A program made the translations under genes and the position numbers. The notes beneath the pieces were generated by a model. The model did no database searches. It was not told the origin of the DNA and saw only the letters and a list, made by a program, of their open reading frames with translations. This document shows positions 25,164 to 33,658 of a stretch of DNA of 64,000 nt, in pieces; within the stretch, counting starts at the first letter, position 1, and the number at the start of each line of letters is the position of its first letter. The DNA is taken from the NCBI GenBank assembly GCA_024226515.1, contig JAAELQ010000116.1, forward strand, positions 372,001 to 436,000. The letters run 5' to 3'. The DNA comes from a bacterium (GTDB lineage: Bacteria > Acidobacteriota > Polarisedimenticolia > Polarisedimenticolales > Polarisedimenticolaceae).

Positions 25164-25583
25164 CTAATCAGGGGACCGACGACCGCCGAGACTCTCGGGC
25201 CGTTTCGATTTGAATAGAGAGCACTCCTGAAGGGACGTGCAACCGCAACGGATCCCTTCCTGAAGAACCTGTTTCATGAGCGTCGCCCGCTGGATCAGCT
25301 CCTCGACCTCGGGGAGTTTCTCGCGGGCGAGTTCTCGCCATCGCTCCGAGGGCTTGGCAGATCGAGGGAATCCAAAGAACAGGCGTTTGATTTCTGCAAC
25401 CGTGAAGCCCGCCTCCTGAGCGATGTGGATACCGGCCAACCACTCGAGCGAGTCCGGCCCGTACCTTCGCTGCCCACCGACGCGCCGCGGTTTCGGTAGC
25501 AGTCCGACCTTCTCGTAGTACCTCAGGGCCGAGGGCCGGACGCCGGCTTTCTGCGCGACCTGTCCGATCGTCATCTCCGCCAT
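25164..25583 (-). CDS. MerR family transcriptional regulator with SoxR-like cysteine motif
   Basis: The 139-residue protein has the MerR winged-helix N-terminus (MTIGQVAQKAGVRPSALRYYEKVGLL, then RRVGGQRRY) and a dimerisation helix. A C-terminal C113-x-C115-x5-C121 motif follows. SoxR has C-x2-C-x-C-x5-C; here the first Cys position is Gly110, so three thiols remain. Metal or thiol sensing is likelier than a complete SoxR-type 2Fe-2S cluster, but this is inference. It is divergent from the small secreted cysteine protein at 25675, and the gap holds a MerR-type promoter with a 19-nt spacer. Confidence 0.9.
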   Translation of the reverse strand: MAEMTIGQVAQKAGVRPSALRYYEKVGLLPKPRRVGGQRRYGPDSLEWLAGIHIAQEAGFTVAEIKRLFFGFPRSAKPSERWRELAREKLPEVEELIQRATLMKQVLQEGIRCGCTSLQECSLFKSKRPESLGGRRSPD

Positions 25584-25593
25584 GGATTTCCCC

Positions 25594-25624
25594 TTGACTT
25601 GAAGTGAACTTTAAGTCGTAGCCT
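25594..25624 (+). promoter_or_regulatory. MerR-type operator/promoter with 19-bp spacer
   Basis: TTGACT (25594-25599) and TAGCCT (25619-25624) are 19 bp apart, the over-long spacer typical of MerR-activated promoters. Between and over the -35 lies the palindrome ACTTGAAG-TGAA-CTTTAAGT (25597-25616), with one mismatch between its arms. It points to the gene at 25675 and lies just before the merR start. Confidence 0.85.
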
Positions 25625-25674
25625 AACAGAACGGATGGGCCCGGTGCCCACTCTCTTCTGCAAGGAGACGCGAG

Positions 25675-26031
25675 ATGATTCGACTCTTCACCTGGGTGGT
25701 GCTTGTCTCGATGGCGCTGGCGGGGCCGGCCCGGGCGGATGCGCCCCACGGCTGCACGCTATCCGCCGGTCCGTATTCCAACCGGATGTCGGAGGTCGAG
25801 GAACTGCTCGCGGGTACGACGGAAACCCGAGAGCTGGAAGACGGTTACGAGTTCCGCTTTCCCGGGACATCGAAATGGTCCGCCAGGCTGCTGGAGCTGA
25901 TCCACTCCGAACGGGAGTGTTGCGGGTTCCTCAGGTTCGAGTTGGCCTTCGAGCCGGAACAGGGCCCGATCTGGTTTCGGGTCCGCGGATCCGCGCAGGT
26001 CAAGGCCCTTCTGGAGTCGATGATGGAATAG
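25675..26031 (+). CDS. small secreted Cys-Cys protein controlled by the MerR regulator
   Basis: The 118-residue protein begins with a signal peptide (residues 1-22, ending ARA). The mature part reads as a small alpha/beta domain with one Cys early (HGCTL) and a conserved-looking centre, SERECCGFLRFELAFEPEQGPIWFRVRG, followed by a C-terminal helix. I recall a family of small proteins with this ER-CC-F pattern encoded next to MerR genes in metal-resistance settings, usually without a signal peptide; the function is not known to me. The MerR-type promoter upstream suggests induction by a metal or thiol-reactive compound. Confidence 0.72.
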   Translation: MIRLFTWVVLVSMALAGPARADAPHGCTLSAGPYSNRMSEVEELLAGTTETRELEDGYEFRFPGTSKWSARLLELIHSERECCGFLRFELAFEPEQGPIWFRVRGSAQVKALLESMME

Positions 26032-26080
26032 AGTCAGGGCCCGGCGGGACCGGACAGCTGGCCGCCTCGGCGAACCACGG

Positions 26081-27010
26081 CTAGCGGCTCTTCCCCGTCG
26101 ATTCCTGCGGAGAGGCCTCGGCCAACTGACGGGAGCTGGATGGGTCGTTCGCACCGCCGGCGGCGGCGGGATCGAAGTCCACCGGGATTACGATGCGTTG
26201 CTCGACTGGTCGCCCGGCGAGCGTCGCCGGCTCGTAGCGCCAGCGGGTGACGGCCTCGACGGCCGCGCGGCGGAACGCCTTGCCGAAGGGCCCGCGGACC
26301 ACGACCGGATCGGCGATGGTCCCGTCGACGCGTACGGTGGCCTCGACCACGACGCGCAAACGGCCGAAGTTGCGTGCCTTGGGCGGGTAGTCGGCAGGAA
26401 ACGCGAACAGCCGAACCGGTGCGGTGCGATCGACCTCGGCGGCCGCTAGCGCCGCGGGCGGCCGCGGGCCCGGCGCCGACCCGGTGTCCAGAGCACGGAT
26501 CTCGAGGTGCGTGAGCGGCCCGTCCGAAGGCGCCCACCACGGCGCGTCACGACGATAGACGCGCACGCCGGTGGCGCACGCGGTGTCGATCCACTCGAGC
26601 GATCCGCGCCGCAGCATGGCCTGGAACTCCGGGCTGCCGTGGGGCGAGCGCCCGAAGCGTTCGGCCAACTCGGCCGAGAACGCGGCGAGGCCCTCGTCGT
26701 CGGTCGTGCGCCGCACGAGCACGACGCGCGAACTGTGCTCCGTTTTGCGCGACACGACGCCGTCGTACTCGACATACAGCTCGCCCGCGTCGGTCAGGTA
26801 GCGGTCGCTCGTCGAGTCCATCTCGCCGTTGCTGCGGATCGATTGATCGTTGGCGCGACCCATCCGTTGCCGGACGTCGCTCGCGTTCATTCCGACCGAG
26901 ACGCCGCCCTCGGCATACGCCGCGCAGTCGACGCTCGTGGCCCAGGCGGCCGGGCCCGCGAGCAGGCCGCAGGCCAGGGCCGCCAAGCGGATGAAGGGGT
27001 ATTGCGTCAT
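26081..27010 (-). CDS. periplasmic protein with TonB C-terminal domain
   Basis: The 309-residue protein has a signal peptide (MTQYPFIRLAALACGLLAGPAAWA). A BamE/SmpA-like segment follows (GMNASDVRQRMGRANDQ, about 38-54), then a middle region, and a C-terminal TonB-type domain (YPPKARNFGRLRVVVEATVRVDGTI, AVTRWRYEPA, IVIPVDF; about 205-285). It lacks a transmembrane anchor and Pro-rich spacer, so it is not a classical TonB. The start at 27010 follows from the signal peptide; the frame stays open upstream without domain character. A sigma70-type promoter at 27071-27099 suits this start. Confidence 0.75.
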   Translation of the reverse strand: MTQYPFIRLAALACGLLAGPAAWATSVDCAAYAEGGVSVGMNASDVRQRMGRANDQSIRSNGEMDSTSDRYLTDAGELYVEYDGVVSRKTEHSSRVVLVRRTTDDEGLAAFSAELAERFGRSPHGSPEFQAMLRRGSLEWIDTACATGVRVYRRDAPWWAPSDGPLTHLEIRALDTGSAPGPRPPAALAAAEVDRTAPVRLFAFPADYPPKARNFGRLRVVVEATVRVDGTIADPVVVRGPFGKAFRRAAVEAVTRWRYEPATLAGRPVEQRIVIPVDFDPAAAGGANDPSSSRQLAEASPQESTGKSR

Positions 27011-27070
27011 CTTGTCACCGTGCTCGATCGTCGCCGACCCGGCGCGAGCCGAGCCTTCGACGACACCAGC

Positions 27071-27099
27071 ACTATAGAATGCCCCGCCCCGTCTCTCAA
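27071..27099 (-). promoter_or_regulatory. sigma70-type promoter of the TonB-domain gene
   Basis: On the minus strand TTGAGA (27099-27094), 17 bases and TATAGT (27076-27071) form a good promoter. Transcription would start near 27064, about 54 nt before the ATG at 27010. Confidence 0.6.
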
Positions 27100-27161
27100 T
27101 AGAGACTCGTACCCGGAGGCTACAGTTCGTGGCGCGCTGTACTAACGTCCTCCGCTTTTCT

Positions 27162-27184
27162 CGGCCCGCCGCGACGGCGGGCCG
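27162..27184 (+). other. perfect stem-loop in the leader of the FadL-like gene
   Basis: CGGCCCGCCG (27162-27171), a 3-nt loop and CGGCGGGCCG (27175-27184) form a perfect GC stem ending 19 nt before the GTG start. There is no T run, so an attenuator, a translation block or an RNA-stabilising element is possible. Confidence 0.5.
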
Positions 27185-27203
27185 CCGCTGAAAGGTCGCA
27201 CAC

Positions 27204-28607
27204 GTGTCTCGATCGGGATATCCCTTCTTGCTCCGTCTCGCCGCGCTGCTCTGCTGCGTGGGCCCTTCGATCGCGCTCGGCGGAGAACCGACGCCAGGCC
27301 AGCAGGCCAAGCCGCCGGGAGCGATCGCGCCGCTCGCGACTCCCGTGTCGCCCGTACCGCTCGAGCTGGCCCCGATCGGCGCCCGGGCGCTGGGCATGGG
27401 GCAGGCGTTCATCGGCGTCGTCGACGATCCGGTGGCCGCCGTGGTCAATCCGGCCGGGCTGACCCAGATCCGCGAACGTGAGGTGTCGCTGCACCTGCGG
27501 CACGCGTCAGGCGACCGCGAGGTGCACGACCTGAACGCGGAACAGGCGCTGGCGGCTTCGAACGCATTCCTCGCCGCCGCGGGCTGGCCCGCCCTCAGCG
27601 GGTCGACCGTCGTTGCGCTCGACGACTCCGTGACGCGTCCGTCGTTCTTGGGCGTGGTCTATCCGTTGCAACGCTGGACGGTCGCGGCGCACTACGAGCA
27701 GAGCCGCAACCTCGAGGGCCGAACGCTGAGGACACTGGACGACGCGTTCCATTCCGACGTTTACGAGAGCCGTCGCGACCTGAGCGCCGCGCTGTGGAGT
27801 CTCGGGGTCTCCGCGGGGTACGAGATCTCGCCGCGACTGTCCGTCGGTGTCTTGCTGGCCCATAGCACCCTGTCGCTCGAGTCCCGGGACTCGCTGCGCA
27901 TCGACTGGTTCGAGGACTTCGAGTTTCGCGATCCGCTGCCCGTCCCGCCGGAGGAGATCGTGGACTTCAGGCTGGACGAGTTCGTCATCTCGGACGAGGA
28001 CAGCTCGCTGCGACTCGGCGTCGGTGTGCTCTACGAGCCGCTCGAGGGCATCTTCGTCGGCCTGCGCTTTCAGGAAGGCGAGACGTTCGAGCTACAGGGC
28101 GCGCACCGCTCGGTACGCTGCATCGACTTCCCCGGTGAGGGGGCCTGTATTCCCGAGTCCGAGCTGTTCACCTCGGTGGCGCTCGACGTCTTCCGCCGCA
28201 ACGTCGAAGTGCCCGATCTGCTGGGGCTCGGCGCGAGTTGGCGACCGCGAAGCTGGTTCACGCTGGCCGCCGACGTCGAACGCTCGAACTACTCGAACCG
28301 CGCACCCGGCGGCGACGAGCTGCTCGCCGGCGCCGCAGCGTCGCGGGAGCCCGTCGACGATTCCACGGCGTTCAGACTCGGCGCCGAGTTCACGCTGTTC
28401 GCCGGTCAGAGCGGCTTGCCGTTGTCGATCCGTGCCGGCATGTTCAGCGATCCGGATCACGACGAGACGCGCCGTATCGATTCGGACGAGCTGCACTGGA
28501 CGCTCGGGCTCGGTCTGCAACCGTGGACTCGGGTGGGCCTCGACCTGGCGCTGCACCTGTCCGACCCCGTGACCGAGCTCGTCGTCGCGGCGACGTACCG
28601 CTTCTGA
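27204..28607 (+). CDS. FadL/PorV-like outer-membrane beta-barrel protein
   Basis: The 467-residue protein has a signal peptide (about residues 1-26). A Pro-rich stretch and the motif GARALGMGQAFIGVVDDPVAAVVNPAGL (about 58-85) follow. This motif is typical of the OmpP1/FadL and PorV-like outer-membrane families. The rest has barrel-like alternating strands, and the chain ends in an aromatic residue (VAATYRF). The start is GTG at 27204. The gene is divergent from the TonB-domain gene over 193 nt. Transport of a hydrophobic compound is the FadL role; the cargo is unknown. Confidence 0.78.
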   Translation: MSRSGYPFLLRLAALLCCVGPSIALGGEPTPGQQAKPPGAIAPLATPVSPVPLELAPIGARALGMGQAFIGVVDDPVAAVVNPAGLTQIREREVSLHLRHASGDREVHDLNAEQALAASNAFLAAAGWPALSGSTVVALDDSVTRPSFLGVVYPLQRWTVAAHYEQSRNLEGRTLRTLDDAFHSDVYESRRDLSAALWSLGVSAGYEISPRLSVGVLLAHSTLSLESRDSLRIDWFEDFEFRDPLPVPPEEIVDFRLDEFVISDEDSSLRLGVGVLYEPLEGIFVGLRFQEGETFELQGAHRSVRCIDFPGEGACIPESELFTSVALDVFRRNVEVPDLLGLGASWRPRSWFTLAADVERSNYSNRAPGGDELLAGAAASREPVDDSTAFRLGAEFTLFAGQSGLPLSIRAGMFSDPDHDETRRIDSDELHWTLGLGLQPWTRVGLDLALHLSDPVTELVVAATYRF

Positions 28608-28619
28608 GCCGACCGAAGG

Positions 28620-30452
28620 CTAGGGTGGCGTGCACTCCGGCCACGGTCCGAGCCGCACATTGAGCGTAGCGGGCGAGCTGCTCGTCGAACACGGCGCCGC
28701 CGGCGACGAAACCTGCACGTCGAACGAATTGATCAGGACGGGCAAGGTCACCGCCTCGGGCGAGAAAGCGTTGGTGACGTAGCGTAGGCGGATCAGTTCG
28801 CGCGTGCCGGGCGGGATCTCGGCCCCGGATTCCGTGAACACCGACACCCGACGCAGAGCCCCCGACGCGCCCGTGACGCCGCACGAGAAACCGGGCACGA
28901 GCGCCTCGCACGTCGGATCGGCCGGCTGCAGCAAGTCGAACGGGTTTTCCTGCACCGAGAAAGCGAATGCGCCGAGCGCCGAGGTCGTGTCGATCGAGAA
29001 GGCGACCTCCATCACGCCCGTGCTGCACTGCGTGGCCGTGCCGCCGATCAGCTCGACCTCGCACTCGCAGGATCCGGCGAAATCGATCGTGGCCGCCTCG
29101 GCCTCGGCGAGGCACGCGTTTGCGTACGTCACTCCGTTGCAGCCGCAGACGGGCTCGAACGTACCGGGGCAGTCCTGCGGAATCTGGGTGCATAGCCCTT
29201 CGGGATCCTCGTCGCACTGCCCCGGCGGACGCCGGCAGAACTGGTTCGGGCCTGGGCAGGCCAGGCCGTCGTCCCCCCCGCAGATGTCGTCGCATTGCGG
29301 TGCGTTGTCCGGATCGAGCTGCGACACACAGGTGTCGAGCGCCTCGTCGCACACGTCGTCGGTGCACACCTCACCGTCGTCGCACGATCGCGCCTGACCC
29401 GAGCAAGCGCCGGATACGTCGCACGCGTCGTCCTCGGTGCAGAACGCCCCGTCGTCGCAACCGGTCCCCACCGCTTCGAACCGGCAATCCTCCGCGCAGC
29501 ACGAGGCGGCGCCCGCTGCGGGCTCGCACGACTCCGCGCCGTCCACCACGCCGTCGCCGCAACGCGCCTCGGTGCAGTCGCGCCGGCAGGCATCGGGAGC
29601 CGTGTCCGAGTTGGACGCGCCGTCGTCGCAGGCCTCGCCGGGGTCGACGATCGCGTCGCCACAGCTCGGCCGGGTGCAGTTGTTGCGGCAGGCATCCTCG
29701 TTTTCGTCGTTGCCGTCGTCGCAGGCCTCGCCGGGGTCGGTGACGCCGTCGCCGCAGCTCGGCGGCGAGCAATCGTTCCGGCAATCGTCGGTGTCGTCGG
29801 CGTTGGCGTCGTCGCACGATTCGCCGGTGTCCGTCACGCCGTCGCCACATCGCGGCTGAGTGCAATCCGTCCGGCAGGCATCCGGCGTCACGTCCGAGTT
29901 GGCCGGTCCGGCGTCACACGTCTCGCCCTCGTCGACCGTCCCGTCACCACAGCCCGGCGGTGGGTCCGTGAGCGTGACCTGCTGCGTGCTCGGAGAGCCG
30001 CTGCGCCCCGAGCCGTCGAGCCCGACGTAGAGCATCTCGAATTCGCCGACCGGAGGCTCCGCGACGAACGCGACGCGCACGACGAGCGATTGCGTCCCGC
30101 GCGTGCTGGTCGGGCTCAGCTCGTAGAACCCCGGAACGTCGGCCATGCCGATGCGGATCCGCGCCACGGGTTCGGTGGAGCGCACGACCACGTCGAGCTC
30201 GCCACCGTACACTGCGGCACCACGGGGATCGACCTGGACGGCCGGTCCGCCGTCCACGATCACGGGCAGCGTGCCCGGGAGCTTGACCGCCGTCGTCCCG
30301 GCGAGCGACACGCTACGGACGAACTGCCCGATCTCGAGCGTCAGCGGCGGGTCGCCCCCGAGCACCGGGTTCGATCCCGCAGAATCGCACCCGCCGACGC
30401 CGATCAGGGCGAGGACCGCCGCGGCGCAGAGGATCTCGAAGGCTCGTCGCAT
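28620..30452 (-). CDS. Cys-rich lipoprotein with DUF4215 repeats and a Kazal-type domain
   Basis: The 610-residue protein has a lipoprotein signal (ALIGVGGC, lipid-attached Cys about residue 20). A beta-rich domain (about 30-170) is followed by five or six Myxococcus-type cysteine-rich DUF4215 units (CGDGxxDxGExCDDG, about 175-345). The stretch PVCGCNGVTYANACLAEA (about 430-460) matches Kazal protease-inhibitor domains. The C-terminal part looks like a cohesin-like beta-sandwich. The ATG at 30452 is chosen because GGAG lies 6 nt upstream. Many disulfides and the lipobox place it in the outer envelope or on the surface. Confidence 0.82.
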   Translation of the reverse strand: MRRAFEILCAAAVLALIGVGGCDSAGSNPVLGGDPPLTLEIGQFVRSVSLAGTTAVKLPGTLPVIVDGGPAVQVDPRGAAVYGGELDVVVRSTEPVARIRIGMADVPGFYELSPTSTRGTQSLVVRVAFVAEPPVGEFEMLYVGLDGSGRSGSPSTQQVTLTDPPPGCGDGTVDEGETCDAGPANSDVTPDACRTDCTQPRCGDGVTDTGESCDDANADDTDDCRNDCSPPSCGDGVTDPGEACDDGNDENEDACRNNCTRPSCGDAIVDPGEACDDGASNSDTAPDACRRDCTEARCGDGVVDGAESCEPAAGAASCCAEDCRFEAVGTGCDDGAFCTEDDACDVSGACSGQARSCDDGEVCTDDVCDEALDTCVSQLDPDNAPQCDDICGGDDGLACPGPNQFCRRPPGQCDEDPEGLCTQIPQDCPGTFEPVCGCNGVTYANACLAEAEAATIDFAGSCECEVELIGGTATQCSTGVMEVAFSIDTTSALGAFAFSVQENPFDLLQPADPTCEALVPGFSCGVTGASGALRRVSVFTESGAEIPPGTRELIRLRYVTNAFSPEAVTLPVLINSFDVQVSSPAAPCSTSSSPATLNVRLGPWPECTPP

Positions 30453-30655
30453 GGGCATCTCCGGACCCACGCTAGCGAATCGGCGGAGGTTTCGCAGCAA
30501 CCGCCCTCTCCCACGCGTGATTCGGCTAGATCCAGCGACGTACGAATCGAGGTGGCGCGACCGTTGTCCGCCCCGGAACTCCTCCCTTCGGAGCGACCCT
30601 GGTGCTCTACGGCTACGACGAGGACAGCTGAAGAACCGCCCGCACGATCCGTTGA

Positions 30656-30895
30656 CTAGGACGGATCGGCGGCACCGATGGTGACGGTTTCGAAGCGGAC
30701 GACCGTGATCTCCTCCGACCAGCCGAGCTGGTCCAGCAGCAGTTTCTCGAGGTGCGTGACGTCGCCCACGCAGCGGTCGCCGTCCATCACCGAGATTTCG
30801 TTGTTCGGCCCCTCGCGTAACTCGTACGCCGTTTCGAGCTCGGCGGTCGTCCGGAATCCGCCGGAGTTGTAGTAGGTCAGCCTGTAGCGCTTCAT
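30656..30895 (-). CDS. small protein of unknown function
   Basis: The 79-residue protein (MKRYRLTYYNSGGFRTTAEL start) is soluble, slightly acidic and predicted alpha/beta. I do not recognise the family. The ATG at 30895 is favoured by codon character; the longer upstream frame overlaps the next gene and looks non-coding. It follows the 111-residue membrane protein gene by 38 nt on the same strand. Confidence 0.6.
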   Translation of the reverse strand: MKRYRLTYYNSGGFRTTAELETAYELREGPNNEISVMDGDRCVGDVTHLEKLLLDQLGWSEEITVVRFETVTIGAADPS

Positions 30896-30933
30896 CGCGT
30901 CCCCCGCTGTACGGATCTCGCCCACCGGTCGCG

Positions 30934-31269
30934 CTAGCGTAGGCTCGACTCGAATTCTCGCGTTTCCTGGAACAGCTTCTCGGCGCGTCGTGTCGCCCCG
31001 TACCGTTTGTGGTTCGTCCGCTGAGTGGAGAGCTCGCGTCGGAAGCGGTGCACGGCCTCGCGCGTCGCCTCCGCGTCGCCGTTCTGCTCGTGACGTTTCT
31101 TGATCCGATCGAAACGACGGATCATCTCGCGGAGTTGAAGCTCGGCGGGTTGGTCGAGCATGAACTCCGGGATCAGCGAGAACCCGTAGCTCGTGGCGTC
31201 GTAGACCCACACGGCAGCCGCGACGAAGGCGAGAAACGAAACGGCCAGTATTGCTCGCTTGCCCGACAT
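30934..31269 (-). CDS. small membrane-anchored helical protein of unknown function
   Basis: The 111-residue protein has one N-terminal hydrophobic helix (ILAVSFLAFVAAAVWVY, about 6-22) and a very basic, charged helical remainder (RRFDRIKKRHEQNGDAEA, RFRRELSTQRTNHKRYGATRRAEK). It is probably an inner-membrane protein with a cytoplasmic or periplasmic coiled coil. No known family is recognised. It is divergent from the cytochrome gene across 190 nt and precedes the 79-residue gene, possibly in one transcript. Confidence 0.6.
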   Translation of the reverse strand: MSGKRAILAVSFLAFVAAAVWVYDATSYGFSLIPEFMLDQPAELQLREMIRRFDRIKKRHEQNGDAEATREAVHRFRRELSTQRTNHKRYGATRRAEKLFQETREFESSLR

Positions 31270-31459
31270 GACGGAGGCCTCCAGCGTCTTCCGGGGAATC
31301 TAGTTCCGGCGCGCGGCGCGCGCTAGCCGCAACGCTCGACGCCGCGACGAGCCGATCACGTCAGTTTGCTAACCGCAATCGAGAGCCGGAGCTACCGCTG
31401 GAGTCATCTAGCGACGTAGGATTCGTCGGTGCTCGATACTTCCGGGGAGGGGACTCGCG

Positions 31460-33619
31460 ATGATCTACAACAGATGCCTGACGCTGCTCGTACTGCTCGC
31501 TTCGATGGCCACCGTCGCATCCGCGGCCGTGTCGATCCGCGGGCCCGTTTCGATCGACGTGACGGATGACGGCCTGTGGGCAGCGATCGCCTTCCAGCGC
31601 GACGACAGTGTTTCGGTCGTCGATCTTTCGGGTGCGTCACCCGTCGTGGTGGCCGATCTCGGTGCCGCGAACGGAATCGGCCGGCGCCCGATCACCGTGC
31701 GCTGCGTCGGCCACACGGCGATCGTGCTCTACGAGTACGACACCAAGCTGTCGTTGATCGACCTTCCGACGGCCTCGATCGTCGACCAGATCGATGTGCC
31801 GATGTATGCGCAGGACGTCGTCTGGGACGCGGCGCAAGATCGCTACTTCGTCAGCTCCGCGGCCTTCGACGCCGTGTATGCGTACGACGATCAGTGGCTC
31901 CCGCTCGGTCCGGCCGACGGCGTGGCTACCGGGCGGGCGCCGGGGCCGTTGGCCATCGGCCCGAACGGCCGGCTCTACGTCGGAAACCGTCGCAGCTGGG
32001 ACGTCAGCGTGCTCGACGTCGATGACCCCGACCCGTTGCTGTGGGGCGAGGTGGCGCGGATCTTCCTCGGCAGCCGGCCGGAGGATCTCGCCGCGACGTC
32101 GACGTCGGTGCTGGTCACGCACCACGGAGGAGCCGGACTGATCACGCAGAACGGCATCCCACGGATCACGGACGATCAAACGCAGATCCAGAACATCCTG
32201 ACCGAGATCGACCCGGTGACACTATCGACCACCGATCATCTCGTCGATCAGGGGGCGGACTACGCCGGGATCGACGTCGACTCGGTTCGGGTGGCCTTTG
32301 CGGGTTCCGGCAGCGGGACCGTGCACGTCGCGGAGTTGGCCTCGCCGGCGACCACGCTACAGACCGTCGACCTGCTGGCCGACGGAACGCTGCCCGGCGG
32401 CGACGGCCCGGACGGCGTTCGCGTGTTCACCAACACACGTGACGTCGCCCTGCACCCGAGCGGCTCGGTCTTTGCCGTGAACTACTTCCGCGACACGCTG
32501 GTCGAGCTGCGCGAGATGGCGGGGATGCTCGTCGTCTTCGGCGAGACCGTACTGAATCCGGCCGGCGTGCCGATCACCGCCTTCGAGACGTCGAGCGGTG
32601 CCGTCAACTTCAATCCGTTGCAGCAGGGCGAGCGCTATCTGCACACCCTGGCCGCCTGGCGGCGCGGCCAGACCGACTTCACCTGCGCCACGTGCCACCC
32701 GAACGGTGACACCGATCGCCGGATCCTCGACGACACGCGCCTCGATCCGTTCGGCCTGCCGGGCCAGGTGCAGGGTCCCGAGACGATACCGTCGCTCGCC
32801 GGCCTGATGCAGACGGCTCCGTTCGGCTGGGAGGGCCTGGCCATCCCGCTGTTCACGTTCAATGCGCTGGCGCTGAACAACCACGACGCGTCGCCGTCGC
32901 CGGGGAACGAAGGGATCTTCCCGGAGGTCGCGACGGCGATCGAGCGTTTCGAGACGAACATCCGTCCCGGCCCGAGCCCGTTTCCGTCGAATCCCGCCGG
33001 GCGACAGGTGTTCGCCAACCAGGGCGGCTGCGTGCTGTGCCACGTACCGCCCGTCTACACCGACAACAACTTCTACAACATCGGCACGGCGCGCACGGTC
33101 AACATCCCGCAGTTGATCGGCTCGTGGAATCGCGGCCCGTTCCTGCACGACGGCCGTGCGTCGACCGTCGAGGCGTTGGTCGATCCGACGACCTACGATC
33201 TGCCGCACCGGCATGGCCATCTGCCGCAGCTGAGTTCGCAGCAACGGAGGGACGTGGCGGCCTTCGTGCGTAGCCTGGGGCCCGACGTGTGTCTCGAGGT
33301 CGTGGGCAACGACATCGCGACCGGTCTGCGCGTCGGCAAGGCTCCGTGTGCGGCGACGGAGGCATCCTCGACACACCACGACTTCGTCCGCACCACGCTC
33401 GACGCACTCGTCGCGGCGCCCGCCGAGATCGATCTCGGGCAGTCGCTCTGTCTGGCCGACGAGCATGAGGTTCGGCATCTCGAGGAGGCCGCCGATCCGG
33501 GCAACCTGGGCGACGATCTCTGGGTGTTCCTGGTGCGGGAGTCGGGGGCGGGAGAGGATTACGGCGTATCGAGTGCTGGGTTGCCGCGGCGGACTTCCTT
33601 CGAGGACTGCCCGCAGTAG
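31460..33619 (+). CDS. secreted di-haem cytochrome c (MauG/CcpA-like) with beta-propeller N-terminus
   Basis: The 719-residue protein has a signal peptide (MIYNRCLTLLVLLASMATVASA) and a YVTN/lactonase-like beta-propeller region (about 30-380). A MauG/cytochrome-peroxidase-like part follows with two haem c sites: CATCH (about 410) and CVLCH (about 523). Near the second are NIPQLIGSWNRGPFLHDGRASTVEALV, a typical MauG-family stretch. The start has GGGGAGGGGA upstream. Such proteins oxidise peptides or small molecules in the periplasm; the substrate here is unknown. The Cys pair near residue 614-632 may form a disulfide. Confidence 0.85.
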   Translation: MIYNRCLTLLVLLASMATVASAAVSIRGPVSIDVTDDGLWAAIAFQRDDSVSVVDLSGASPVVVADLGAANGIGRRPITVRCVGHTAIVLYEYDTKLSLIDLPTASIVDQIDVPMYAQDVVWDAAQDRYFVSSAAFDAVYAYDDQWLPLGPADGVATGRAPGPLAIGPNGRLYVGNRRSWDVSVLDVDDPDPLLWGEVARIFLGSRPEDLAATSTSVLVTHHGGAGLITQNGIPRITDDQTQIQNILTEIDPVTLSTTDHLVDQGADYAGIDVDSVRVAFAGSGSGTVHVAELASPATTLQTVDLLADGTLPGGDGPDGVRVFTNTRDVALHPSGSVFAVNYFRDTLVELREMAGMLVVFGETVLNPAGVPITAFETSSGAVNFNPLQQGERYLHTLAAWRRGQTDFTCATCHPNGDTDRRILDDTRLDPFGLPGQVQGPETIPSLAGLMQTAPFGWEGLAIPLFTFNALALNNHDASPSPGNEGIFPEVATAIERFETNIRPGPSPFPSNPAGRQVFANQGGCVLCHVPPVYTDNNFYNIGTARTVNIPQLIGSWNRGPFLHDGRASTVEALVDPTTYDLPHRHGHLPQLSSQQRRDVAAFVRSLGPDVCLEVVGNDIATGLRVGKAPCAATEASSTHHDFVRTTLDALVAAPAEIDLGQSLCLADEHEVRHLEEAADPGNLGDDLWVFLVRESGAGEDYGVSSAGLPRRTSFEDCPQ

Positions 33620-33658
33620 CGTGAATCCCGCAGCCTGCACCACCCGCCGTGTCCCGTG

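Noticed and set aside
30366..30379. CGGGTTCGATCCCG, which looks like the T-arm of a tRNA
   Set aside because: It lies inside the signal-peptide coding region of the Cys-rich lipoprotein. No acceptor stem, anticodon arm or CCA end can be built around it.
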